Positions 23,138 through 34,337 of a stretch of 64,000 bases of DNA are shown here, one piece after another. The DNA lies in assembly GCA_037043015.1 (NCBI GenBank), contig CM073322.1, positions 25,386,364-25,450,363 on the forward strand, written 5' to 3'. This DNA is from Bryum argenteum (Eukaryota; Streptophyta; Bryopsida; Bryales; Bryaceae). Below the pieces are notes generated by a model, which had not been told where the DNA came from, made no database searches, and worked only from the letters and a program-made list of their open reading frames with translations. The position numbers were made by a program, and so were the translations under genes. Position 1 is the stretch's first letter. The number at the start of each line of letters is the position of its first letter.

Positions 23138-24490
23138 TACACCCAACGCGAAGGCTTAGATTACAAGGATACGTTCAGCCCGGTTGTTAAATTTAACTCC
23201 ATCCGAGTTCTACTCTCAGTGGCTGCAGCAGAGGATTTGCACATTAGCCAGTTTGACGTTCGTACAACGTTTCTGTATGGTAAGATCGAAGAAACGATCT
23301 ACATGGAGCAAGCTACTGGCTTTCAAGACCCGACTGCTCCGCACCAAGTCTGCCGCCTACAGAAGGCTCTCTACGGGTTGAAGCAGAGTCCGCGCGTCTG
23401 GAATAAGAAGTTTGATCAGTTTCTCCAAGCCTACGACCTCGAAGTCTCCGATGCAGATGCTTGTGTCTACGTGAACAAGCCCCACGCATCCCGCTTGCTC
23501 ATTGCGATTTGGGTCGATGATGGTATTATCTGCAGTGAACAGAGGGACACCATCAAAAGTGTTCTTGATTACATGGAAGGAGCCTTCGAAATTACGAAAG
23601 GACTTGCTGAGATATTTGTCGGTCTCCATATTACACGTGATCGGGACCAGCGTTTAATCCATCTGGATCAGCGGCGATATCTGGAGAGGGTGCTACAACG
23701 CTTCAATCATGAGAATTGTAACCCAGTCGTGGTGCCTGCAGATCCCAACAGTGCGACGGAACTTGTCATCACCAGTCCCACTACAACTGATGTTGTCACG
23801 TGGCCTTATCGTGAGTGTATTGGTTGTCTGCAGTTCGCCTCGATAGGGACACGCATGGATATCAGTTATGCCGTGAGCAACGCTGCGAAGTTCAGCAGTC
23901 GGCCCAATGCTACTCACGTCTCGGCAGTCAAGCGAATTCTACGGTATATTCGTGGCACGCTAGATATGCACATTACGTATGGCCCGGTGAAACCCAAAGA
24001 CATGCATCAGCTGGTGGCGTACTGCGATGCCGACTATGCAGCCGACATCGATGACAGAAAGTTCAGGTCAGGTTTTCTGCTCATGCTGAACAGTGGTCCG
24101 GTGGCATGGGGAAGTCGTAAGCAAACCTGCACGGCAGGCAGTACCACCGAATCTGAGTATATTTCTGCCTCGTTAGCTTCCCAGGAGGTTATATGGATGA
24201 GGCGACTACTTGCCAGTATTCGCTTTCCCCAGACTGGGCCGACCAAGTTGTTTAGCGATAACCAAGCAGCCATACGCCTGGTTCAGAATCCAATCTTCCA
24301 TCAGCGCACTAAACAAATAGCAACTAAGTTTCACAAGATTCGGGCTCAGGCACAACATGATGGTGAAATTGCACTTCTCTACATCGCCACCAAAGACCAG
24401 CTTGCTGACGTTCTCACGAAGCCGCTACCCCGGGATAAGTTCAAGCGCATATGTTTCCAAGCTGGGCTGAATGCTGCACCTGTTACTTAA
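23138..24490 (+). pseudogene. Copia reverse transcriptase (second part) and RNase H
   Basis: The frame resumes after the solo LTR and runs to the stop at 24,488-24,490. The RT part includes the palm motif AIWVDDGIIC (most copias have YVDD). The RNase H part shows YCDADYA, TESEY and SDNQAA and ends with the conserved DVLTKPL region before FKRICFQAGL. This portion is open throughout. The polyprotein as a whole is not continuous. Confidence 0.92.
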
Positions 24491-24540
24491 AGCGATGCAC
24501 TGTGTTGAAGTGGGAGACGTTGGTAAGTCATCACAGTGCT

Positions 24541-24549
24541 GAGTGGGAG
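24541..24549 (+). other. Polypurine tract of the copia element
   Basis: The purine-rich GAGTGGGAG directly abuts the 3' LTR start (TATTGTAG), the position expected for plus-strand DNA priming. Confidence 0.75.
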
Positions 24550-24893
24550 TATTGTAGTAGTTCCAGCACTGGACTTACCAACTGCCGAGGTGGACCCACT
24601 TACCAACTGCCGAGACTTCTTGCCAGCGTAGAATTAGCAATCATGGGAAGTTGTAGAGCCGCCCTGAGATTGGACAGTATCATCGTCTCTTTCTGGTGTG
24701 TCTCGGTAGCAAGAAAGTACAAGATGCTCAGTAGTATGTGTGCCCTTTGATATATATGTGATCACAAAAATGCTGTAACTGTGATGCATAGTTAATATAT
24801 TCCGATTGCTAAGTATAGCATGTGTGAGGCATATTCATGTGTGTGAAGTAGCTGGCTTTTGGCATTTTGTAAATCCATTGGAAGCATCCAATA
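24550..24893 (+). repeat. 3' LTR of the copia element
   Basis: 344 bp, about 96% similar by eye to the 5' LTR. Differences include a 2-base insertion after TTGCCAG and several small substitutions and indels. It is followed by GGACT, the second half of the target duplication. Confidence 0.9.
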
Positions 24894-25167
24894 GGACTGC
24901 AGTGCTAGGACGTTAGTTCCTACCTTCTGCTTTTAGCATCAGGTTGCACATGCAGCTCAAGACACTTTAGGAGCTAATCAAGGTATAGGAATTCACGTTG
25001 ATGTGCCCGGTTCAGCTCCGTTTGCAGAGCTTCATTCGATACATAATTTCGGTGTGCAATGGTAATGTCGAGTTTGAAGTAAATTTACTTCCAGGAGTTA
25101 TTGAAAAGAATCTGGTAATCAAGAATATCTGTAAAAAATGTCATCGATTCGATGAACGAGTGATGAT

Positions 25168-26623
25168 TTAGAGGGTGCCTTGAAGCCACGACTTGCCGTC
25201 GATAAAGGCGATGCTGCTGAAGGGAGCGGCATAAGCTTTGGTCAATTTCTTGGACCACTTGACACGGCCATTGCGATTAGCGCCTGGTCCATGGCACTGG
25301 TACTCCGCATAGGACACCGTCTTCTGTCGCTTCGGGTCGGTTCAGTTGGACCATGTGGGCGATCTTGCACTTATAGAAGATCCCGCGTGAGTAGATCCCC
25401 CACGCACGGCCCAGGTAGATCGAGCCCGAGCCTCTGATATTGCACTGGAAGAACACGAATCCCTTCTTTGAGTTAGTGTCGCGCTTCTGAGCTGATCTGA
25501 TCTGATCTGATCTGCTCTCTGCCTTGGCGATCAACGTGAGAGTGTAGTACTGGTAGAGCGACTGCCCCTCGCCGAAGATCCAGTACATGGAGCCCACAAT
25601 CTCACAGCTGTGGAAGAAGTGCCACCCCGCCTTGTCGTAGAATATGTCCTGTGCTCCCAAGAAGCCGCACCGGTAGAACTCGCCCTGGTCACCCTGGATA
25701 CGAAGAGTCACCGCTTGCTTGCCCACGGTACCACCAGCAGGAGCGGCGCCTAGTTCTGCAAACAACCTAGTCAGTCAACGAGCACAAGAATCTGCCATGG
25801 TTGTACTCTAAGATGTGCACCACATCACAGTCAAGTGTAGGGGCATAAATAGTCTACTAGCTCCAGTCACATGTATTCTACTTAACATTGCACAAAACGA
25901 GGGTACTTTCAGGCAGTGATTGACAGATGCGTATAGTTCGATGCAAAATCTCATTCAATGAGTGAATTATCAGTGTCAAGTTACTAACCACGAAAGAACA
26001 GTCAGAAGCAACTAAGCCGATTGAGACGATGGCCACTGAAGCAGTACTTAACGCCGTTCCTCCCGGCCGCCTTCTCCGCCGTATCGCCCCATGTAATGAT
26101 AGTCTTTCTGCTCTAGCACTTGAAGTAGATGAAAGGCTTCTTGATTGGGATCAGAAGCTTCTGCCTGCACCAGCACTCAGCCAGAAGCGCACACAGTCAG
26201 TATAAGTCGTGTCAAGCAACCAGGAAAATTGTTACAGACCAAGGCACCGAATTACAAGAGAAGCCATTATCCACGTTCAAGATGGTCGTACCTGTAAACA
26301 CCGTCATCAATTTTTGATGGTGACCCTCTTGGTGTCGCCGTCGGGGATGGAGTTGATAGCAGCCTAAATAGTCTTGAAGTTGCCTTTGCCCTTGCTATCC
26401 ACGCTGACGGTGTAGCTCTTGGCAGGAGATGCGGTTGTGGACATAGTATGATCAATGTCCTCAATGCTCTGGCTCTGCACGCTAGTCTGTCTGTTGGATT
26501 CGTGGTTGATGTAGCAATCCCACTCGTAGTCGTCTGTGGCAGGCGCGGACCAGTCGCATCCACAACCGAGGCAAAACACGCCAGTGCCACCAAAAGAATC
26601 ACTCCATTGCGGACGAAAGCCAT
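25168..26623 (-). pseudogene. Pectin methylesterase pseudogene
   Basis: It has the same three-exon plan as the intact PMEs, but with many lesions. Exon 1 (from 26623) has a frameshift just after the signal peptide, a CAG-to-TAG change before the AAINS motif and another frameshift near its end. Exon 2 (about 26,000-26,170) has a TGC-TAG stop in the FKCQ motif. Exon 3 has a short deletion and frameshift after KIAHMV. A catalytic Asp is lost (MYWIFG where the family has IDWIFG) and QDTL has become QDIF. A (CTGAT)4 slippage tract sits at 25,492-25,514. It is head-to-head with the intact PME at 28,194. Confidence 0.93.
25492..25514. repeat. (CTGAT)4 microsatellite in the PME pseudogene
   Basis: Four CTGAT units plus a partial one replace the conserved GSGSVTA-coding stretch of the intact genes. 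This is replication slippage in an unconstrained exon. Confidence 0.9.
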
Positions 26624-27086
26624 TTCGGCAATGTGGCACACAGAATGCCGGTTCTAGAATGGAGCGAAATGTCGTGAGGGTGATCGATGACCCTTTCTCA
26701 GGAGGCTCTGCATCTGATGAGGAGACCCGCGAAACCATGGGTTGGGAGAGGCCTTTGAAGAGGATTGCAATCCGCGTGAAGCACGACAGCTTTGCAACCA
26801 GATTTCTTGGCCGCAACGTCGATACGCTACTTTCTGAGTCTAGTCTCGCCCTTTCTCAATTGGAATCGATTCACTGAGTTCCCGTTTATTTCGTCGCTGT
26901 AAAACTGGAACCATGAATTACAGGGACGAGTCAAGCCCGGCAGCCATGAATTCCAGCTTCGTCGCTTATCCACTTCGACACCGTCACCTCTGAATGCAAA
27001 AATGTATGTGATTTAGTTCTATATCCATGGCCAGATTTATTGTGATGGAACTTCTTGTAGTCTCTCCTTAAAAAAAAAAACTGGGA

Positions 27087-27377
27087 ACCTCAATTCCCTT
27101 AAAATGGCACTATGGCATAGACCCTTAAAATGGCACTATGGCACTATGCCATGTGTCATTTTATCACACCAGACCCTGCATTTGCATGCCTACACATTGG
27201 TGCACTCTACAATATCACGCTTTTTTTTTGTAAACCACTCATATTTATATATCCACATTCATATTACGGACTACCACCTTCAACTTTGTACATCATGTCA
27301 CATAGTTTCTAGACTATTGTTCACAAAGTTGAGGAGTGGTATATTAACAGAATAGCACCATTTTAACTTGATTGGGG
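27087..27377. mobile_element. Diverged MITE of the ALG5-intron family
   Basis: The left end has ACCTCAATTCCCTTAAAATGG and the right end has the inverse of a similar sequence (TTTTAACTTGATTGGGGTT). Internal blocks such as ATGCCATGTGTCATTTTATC match the copies at 8,499 and 55,411. A duplicated CTTAAAATGGCACTATGGCA lies near the left end. It is clearly older than the other two copies. Confidence 0.7.
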
Positions 27378-27725
27378 TTTAAGATATTGGTTAATGAACA
27401 TTGTCTAATTTGTCAAAATTCTTAACATGACCATACTCCCCATAATCGACCATGTAAGAATTTCCGATGCATATATACATAGGTTATGAACTTCATCAAA
27501 CTATACTCCAAGCACACAATAACTCTCAAACGTTTTGGATATCAATAAGGAAAAATTTGCGTGATTGATAATTGCAATGAAGAGAATCTCTCCCAATACA
27601 CATTAATGTAAACCTCAGCTTTCAATTTGACATGAAGTAATTAATGTAAGGTGAGATTGGTAAGCAACTTTTACTCATCTGAAATATATGTGATTGGATA
27701 AAAGTGAGACTCTTCATATATGATT

Positions 27726-27881
27726 GGTCAGAAGTGAGATTCTTGACTGCCTAGTAGCCTTCTGGTGCAACAATTCAAGATTCTAAGAACAAATTGTAGA
27801 TCCGGTCAGAAGTGAGATTCTTGACTGCCTAGTAGCCTTCTGGTGCAACTATTCAAGATTCTAAGAACAAATTTTCGATCC
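27726..27881. repeat. Tandem duplication, 2 x 78 bp
   Basis: Units 27,726-27,803 and 27,804-27,881 are nearly identical and begin GGTCAGAAGTGAGATTCTTG. It lies about 310 bp upstream of the intact PME start, so it may affect its promoter. Confidence 0.9.
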
Positions 27882-28193
27882 AAGAAGGAGACGTCAACTG
27901 TTTATGCTATTCCTAGCTACCTCAGTACCAAATGGAATCATGAACAGAATCTCTTGTCCAGATACTTGACCTTGCAACGCTGGATTGAGAAAGTAGCATA
28001 TCGCGATGGATCTAGTTGCAATGTTGTCGTGCTTCACGCAGAATGCAGTCCTCTTATAAGGACTCTCCCAACCGATGGTTCCGTAGGTCTTTCCTCTAAC
28101 TTTAGCTGCAGTGCCTCCATGGTGAGGTCATCGATCACCCTCACGAAATTTACTCCATTCTAGAACCGGCATCCTGTGTGCCACATTGCCGAT

Positions 28194-29609
28194 ATGGCTT
28201 CCGTCCGCAATGGAGTGATTCTGTTGGTGGCACTGGCGTGTTTTGCCTCGGCTGTGACTGCTGAGGTATGCGACTGCTCCGCGCCTGCCACTGACGACTG
28301 CGAGTGGGATTGCTACATCAACCACGAATCCAACAGACAGAGCCAGAGCATCGAGGACACTGATGATACCATGTCCGCATCTCCTGCCAAGGGGTACACC
28401 ATCACCGTGGACAGCAAAGGTAAAGGCAACTTCAAGACCGTTCAGGCTGCTATCAACTCCATCCCCGATGGCAACACCAGGAGGATCACCATCCAGATCA
28501 ATGACATTGTCTTCAGGTACGACCACCCTGGACGTTACAAATCGGTGGCTGGCTTTGGGACGGGTTTCCTGGTTGGCTAGTACGTGCACGACTAGAATTG
28601 ACTGTGTGCGGTTCTGGTGCAGGCAGAAGCTTCTGATCCCAAGCAGGAAGCCTTACATCTACTTCAAGTGCCAGAGTAGGAAGACGATCATCACATGGGG
28701 CGACACGGCGGAGGAGGCGGGAGGAACGGCGTTGAGTGCTTCCGTGGCCGTTAAGTCCCTCGGCTTCATTGCTTCTGACTGTACTTTCGCGGTAATTAAG
28801 TAACTCAATTTTGATAAAGAATCAAATTTTGCATCGAACATGTCTGTAACCTTCAAGAAGCAGACCCATTGCATTGGACTTATCCTATCATTGCAACCCC
28901 AAATATACATTAGTCGAAGCCAGGAGATCCATTTAGGCACTGCATTCTGGAAGACCACCATGGCGGATTCTCGTGCTGATTGCTATCGGTGAATCGATTC
29001 AATGCTGTGCAGAACTCGGCGCCTGCTCCTGGGGGTGGTGCTATTGGCCAGCAAGCGGTGGCTCTTCGCATCCAAGGTGACCAAGGCGCGTTCTATCGGT
29101 GCGGCTTCTTGGGAGCACAGGACACATTGTACGACAAGGCAGGGCGGCACTACTTCCAGAGCTGTGAGATTGTGGGCTCCATTGACTGGATCTTTGGCGA
29201 CGGGCAGTCGTTCTACCAGTACTACACTCTCACGTCGATCGCCAAGGCAGGGAGCGGATCAGTGACAGCCCAGAAGCGCGACACTAACTCAAAATCGGGA
29301 TTCGTGTTCTTCCACTGCAACATCGGAGGGTCGGGTTCGATCTACCTGGGCCGCGCATGGGGCATATACTCGCGAGTAATCTTCTATCAGTGCAAGATCG
29401 CCAACATGATCCGCCCCGAGGGATGGATGGACTGGGCGGTCCCCAAGCGACAGAAGAAGGTGTTCTATGCGGAGTACCAGTGCTACGGACCAGGCGCTAA
29501 TCGCAATGGCCACGTCAAGTGGTCCAAGGAATTGACCAAAGCTCAGGCCGCTCCCTTCAGCAGCACCGCCTTCATCGATGGCAAGTCATGGCTCCCAGTC
29601 GCCATCTAA
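28194..29609 (+). CDS. Pectin methylesterase (pectinesterase), intact member of the second pair
   Basis: Exons 28194-28516, 28623-28791 and 29013-29609 encode 362 residues. Exons 2 and 3 have exactly the lengths of the palindromic PMEs (169 and 597 bases), so the structure is conserved. It has a signal peptide (MASVRNGVILLVALACFAS...), the CDCSAPATDDCEWDC Cys cluster and the CE8 domain with all catalytic residues (QQAVAL, AQDTLYD, IDWIFG, YLGRAW). It acts on cell-wall homogalacturonan. It is close to, but clearly distinct from, the palindromic pair, and is the intact partner of the pseudogene at 25,168-26,623. Confidence 0.93.
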
Positions 29610-30861
29610 ATCATCACTCTTGCATCGATCATGTTTCTTATTATTACGGAATTCTATTGAATACTAGATTCTGTTCTGGATCGATACTGCAATTACGCGT
29701 CTAGTTGGAAGCTCTGTATACTGTATGTGTAGATGTCTCGATGACCGCTTAATTTGATCATTGCAACCTCATATTTACAAATTTGACAGCGTTTGCAACC
29801 AGATTGTATCAAAAGTTACAAATATGATGGAATCATACAGTTGATTAGCTTCTCTATGACTATTTTCTATGAGATTGATTTACACTTTTTAAGTGTAAAC
29901 TATTTGTGAACATTCAGCTTTTAACAACTTATCGATATTAACAACTTATCGATAGTATACCATCAGATAAGGTTTAAAATAAATTAAGATCTCAAGCGTA
30001 ATAAACAACCAAGTTAGGAATTTTATATCATCGTGTATTGTTGACAACCAAACTCCTTAAGATGTAAACATCAATAACTGTAAATACCTCAACCATGCTA
30101 TCAGCTTTTTTTATACATAGTAAGGGGCAAGATAAAATTTGTAAATAATGTAGGATAGTATCAATTTCTAAATCTTGAACTTCTGCCTGAATGGTTGCAA
30201 TTTTGGACGCCATATTACCATATTTCCACGATTTTTCAAGTATTCCTACCTTGAGATAAAATACGCTATCTTTTTATTTTTATAGAATCCACGCTAAAAC
30301 GCTAAATGCCATTATTTTGTGAGATAGTTCCTTCACAACACTAGTCCTAACATTCAATGAATGAATTTCAATCACACCTTATGTTCTCAAAAAAAGAATG
30401 TACTATCTTACTGTAACCTACTCGGAAGCTATCTGTTGTATCGAAGCATAAGAGTACTCTCATCTCGGAAGATATACGACCAAAAATCTGACACTTAGAC
30501 ACCTTCAATCACCAATCTATGTACCAATTCTTGGATGTTTCAGAGGTCGTCACTTTCTGCAACAGATGCCAATAAACTCTCGCAAAGTTCACTAATTCAT
30601 TTTACAATATAAAAGACCCCAAGTGTTCATAGGTTATGTCGTTGAAATGACTTGATGACCAGTACACGACTACAATCTATGAATGATAATTACAAGTATA
30701 TATAATGACCCTTTCTTGCAGGGAAAAACTTACCCACTTTGAATCTAGTCACCTCAAACCGTCCGGTAGAGTATATTTCCAATCAAGATGTGAAACTCCT
30801 CATGGGGTGCACTCCATCAAGCAAGAAAAATGTATTGCAGGTAATTACAGAAAATAGCTCC
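29610..30861. other. Intergenic, AT-rich, nothing recognised
   Basis: The 3' ends of the plus-strand PME and the minus-strand AMSH gene face each other here. I see no gene, clear repeat or RNA. Confidence 0.5.
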
Positions 30862-33800
30862 CTAAGCTCGTAAATCTACCACATCAAACTGCAATTTTGG
30901 GTTCATGTATACATGCTTGCAGTGGTCGTATATTTTGCTTCCATCCGGAGGTTCCTCATGAGGATGAAAACCACGCTCCCGGCATTCTTGGATTACTCTG
31001 ACACCTCCGGGATCAGTCAACCGGAAAATTCCAAAAGGTCTGCATCGACAGAATAGAAGAGCATACACGAGTTTATAAGCTGTGATATCATCTTTGAGGA
31101 ATTGCTTTAAGGCCATAGTCTACTGAGCAGAAACAGATCGACTACCATACATCGTATAGCTTGTGACTGACTTACTTACCGAACATCAGTGGGCGCCATT
31201 ACTATAGCTATAGCCTCTTGCAACATGATCTGTGACAACATCAAATCCATGTGAGCACAAATGATAGGACATCTATAAGTGCATTATGATGTCTATTTCC
31301 TGCACGAAATCACCTTCAAATTCTACATAGCGCAAACCTCAAATAACGACACGCTAAGCACTTGTCTATCTACTCAGCGTACAAACATGAATATCAAAAC
31401 TTCATGAGGTCTATAGAGCGAGAAAAACTTGATATTTAACGATGTGAATTAAGTCAATGAGTCACTACTGACCTGATAAGCGTAATGAGTATGGAGATCA
31501 ACAGAGGACATGAAACACGTTTGAGTTGGATGCGTCTGTAAAACCAAAAGCCTTAGTTAAATTGCTGGTATAATAACATCACAAGGAACAGGATATCAGA
31601 ACGTCTTTGACCAGTTATGCTCCGATGAGAGAAAATTCTGCAGACAAGACTAACTCACATGTATCCAACCAAGCGAAAATAAACCTCGCTTGTCTTGATA
31701 ATCGAATATCTCCTCCTCGTTGAGTGTTTGGCACTGCGTCAAGCAATCCCACAAAGAATTGAGAAGAACGACCTTGCCGAGATATTACAAGGAATAGTAA
31801 CGAAAACGAGCGTGTTGGCTCTCTATGACATACTGATCACGGTTGACGAATAGGGCTATTGAGACCTACAAAATCTTTGCTTGTACGTCCAAGAGAAGCA
31901 GGACGGAAAGACAAAGGAAAACAAAAAACTTACGGTGTCAGATGTAGCTTCTTGCTTTGGTATGATCAGGGTCGAAACAAAAAACGTGCCCTTCTTCTGA
32001 AAGATGAAGAGAAAGAAAGAAGTCAATAGTCCATAAAACTCTTGTAAACATACTGCCCACCATAGCAAATGAGCTTGTCTCCAGAGAAGAAGAACAACTC
32101 AATGGGCAGATAATTGAATTGTACTTACCAGAGACCCTGAGAGAACCCCACATGTCTCAACATTGCGAGCAGTATTAGCCTTGGCCAACCGCAAAAACTC
32201 GTCCATCATTTTTGTAGACTGGAGGTAAACCATGACATAGAGCGATGCAACTCTCCGTAAATAAAAGATCAGCTTGAAGAAAGATCACACTCAAACTGCA
32301 GATGCCAAGTCTTTCAAATCAAACTCTAACTCTCTACTTAGAGAAAGAAACCAACCAAAGCAACAAGGAAAAAAGTGTCGTAGGTGCGTACTATATGCAA
32401 ATGTTTGGGTCCCTTCGACATAACATCGTCTAAAGTTTGTGCTGACCCAGGACGGGAACCAGCCACCATGGTTTGCGAATGGTCATGTAAGTCATGTAAG
32501 CCAGATTGCATGGTCTGTACAGGAGCGGCAATAGGAGGAGGCATAGGCTGTCTTATCAGTGTTGGTGGAGGGGCTGGATACGATTGAGAGGCAGGCTCTG
32601 AAAGAGAATCCAAAGATGCAACACTTGCAGACACAGCCGAGTTTGTAGCCTGAGCAGGAACACTCCAATCCTGGAAAAAGCTTCATCCCAAGAGCCCACC
32701 AAGTCAAACATCAGAGATTTCCAACTTGTAGAACATCCACACACATATCATGATGTTAAAATTGCAACATCCACACCTGCAAGGAACGAAACTACACTAA
32801 AACGCCTTCAAGGCATAAGAAACTGCACAAAGCAACGTCACAATACAGATAATGTCTATATGGGACTAACCTTGGTATCTCGATTGGTGTCCCGACAACA
32901 TTGCTTGGATATTGTACCTACATATTTGAAAGGAGGGGTCATTAAGAAATCAACCCTACGTCATAATCTACAGCAGAGTGAAGGTCTGCCCATATTCCGA
33001 TTGTAAAAAGTAATGCAAACCTTAACAGGTGCTGATTCCTTTCGTGGTCGCTGAATAACGTGTCCAGAATATGGTCCAAGAATAGAGTGTCTAGAAAGTG
33101 TTTCTTCCTTCGGCCTTGGAATATTCAAGGATCTGCATGTTAAAGACCAACAACGAACTCATGACTCATTTTAAATGTTAGGATGCTACCTCCATATTCT
33201 AGCTGATACATGAAGAAAGAAAGAGATCGTAGGAGCTCCTCCAAAGTGAAACCATATCCATATTATTGCGATAAACGTCAGCAGGAACTTACAAAGCTTT
33301 AAGTTGATCGTCAACTGAAGAGTTGACTTGAGATTGAGATGAACTTGGCGGGTTGTAATCAGGTCCTGCGTCACCATAACCTCGAGGTCCTGCGTCACCA
33401 TAGCCTCGAGGTCCTTCGTCACCAGACTGTACACATCCCCATGATCAGCAACCATGAATAGAAATCGATGTCTTGATTGAATCCATAAACCAAGTCTTCG
33501 ATTACTGACTAGAAATCAAAACCAGGTTTCGGCTCACAAAATCAAAGCACAACATCTGATTACACATGAGTTTTTAGGTACAAAATTTGCAAATGTACCT
33601 AGTGTACCTTTTCATAATTTGAAACCCCGGCATAAGGCAGGCTCCTACTGTAAGAAGATCGTGTGGTTCCGGTGTCGTTATAAGAGGAAGAGTTATAATA
33701 TGGAGAAGGCGAGCTCTTGGAAGGAGGTGGCGCAGACTTGAGAAAAGCTTTGTTATAATGATCAACTTGCTTCTGGAATTCAGGTTTCAGCTTTTCCAGC

Positions 33801-34337
33801 TCCGTAATAACATCTATTAATTTCTGCAAAAAAAATTGAAGATTTAGATTTCCATTCCGTCCCGATCATACACGAAATCTCACAAATAGCCAAAGAGCTT
33901 ACTCTTTTGTATTCTTTCCTTTCTTTAGGATATACTCTGTACTCGTGATGTTCAGGTATGGTCTCAGACACCAAGCTGCACAAGAAGTCGAAATTTTCAA
34001 TCAAAATTTAGCACGATCCGATTTGAATAGCCTTCTGCGATCGATACAATCAGGATTCAAATTAATGCGTACCTGGAAAATCGAAGTAAGAGAATATAGT
34101 AATCGATCGTATTCCCTTCATCGCGATAAATTCCGGCCTACAAAAAGGAACAGATTCGTCCAACCCTAATTAATGAATTTGAGCTATTTGTTAGCGCGAT
34201 CAGCGAAAGAGAGGCAATTTGAGCGTTGATACCTGTTTGAGGAGATTGTCCGCCGTCCGGTAGTAATATCGCAACGATAAGCGACTGTCTATATCAACCT
34301 TCTTCGTTTTGGCGGCAATATCCAGGGCGCCTTTCAT
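30862..34337 (-). CDS. AMSH3: AMSH3-like JAMM deubiquitinase
   Basis: A zinc metalloprotease that cleaves K63- and K48-linked ubiquitin chains at endosomes, acting with ESCRT-III in vacuolar sorting and autophagy. Fourteen exons give 519 residues: 34337-34233, 34137-34073, 33975-33903, 33823-33608, 33426-33293, 33132-33021, 32917-32871, 32680-32392, 32218-32129, 31996-31934, 31733-31659, 31535-31473, 31229-31180 and 31039-30862. The N-terminal MIT-like domain (about 1-110) is followed by a low-complexity linker and the MPN+/JAMM domain. The latter has E368 (VETCGVL), H423-x-H425 and D436 exactly ten residues later. The exon 8 acceptor is the least certain: AG at 32,681-32,682 keeps frame, while the stronger-looking site ten bases on does not. 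Confidence 0.94.
33372..33419. repeat. Duplicated 24-bp unit in the AMSH3 coding sequence
   Basis: GTCCTGCGTCACCATAACCT-like units are repeated head to tail inside exon 5, giving a tandem GPRGYGDA peptide repeat in the flexible linker between the MIT and JAMM domains. Confidence 0.8.

Larger units (their letters stand above)
19280..24893 (+). mobile_element. Ty1/copia LTR retrotransposon, degenerate
   Basis: A 5.6-kb element flanked by the 5-bp duplication GGACT (19275-19279 and 24894-24898). It has two LTRs of 341 and 344 bp, a primer-binding site right after the 5' LTR and a purine tract just before the 3' LTR. The gene order gag, protease, integrase, reverse transcriptase, RNase H identifies the copia superfamily. 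The two LTRs differ at roughly a dozen positions by eye, so the insertion is not recent. An in-frame stop, frameshifts and a nested solo LTR disrupt the reading frame. Confidence 0.95.
26624..28193. other. Intergenic region of the divergent PME pair
   Basis: Both ends are inverted copies of the PME leader: about 26,624-26,700 matches the inverse of 28,120-28,193, including TGTGCCACATTGCCGA just before each start. Between them lie a diverged MITE (about 27,087-27,377) and a 2 x 78-bp tandem repeat. No gene is supported. Confidence 0.6.
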
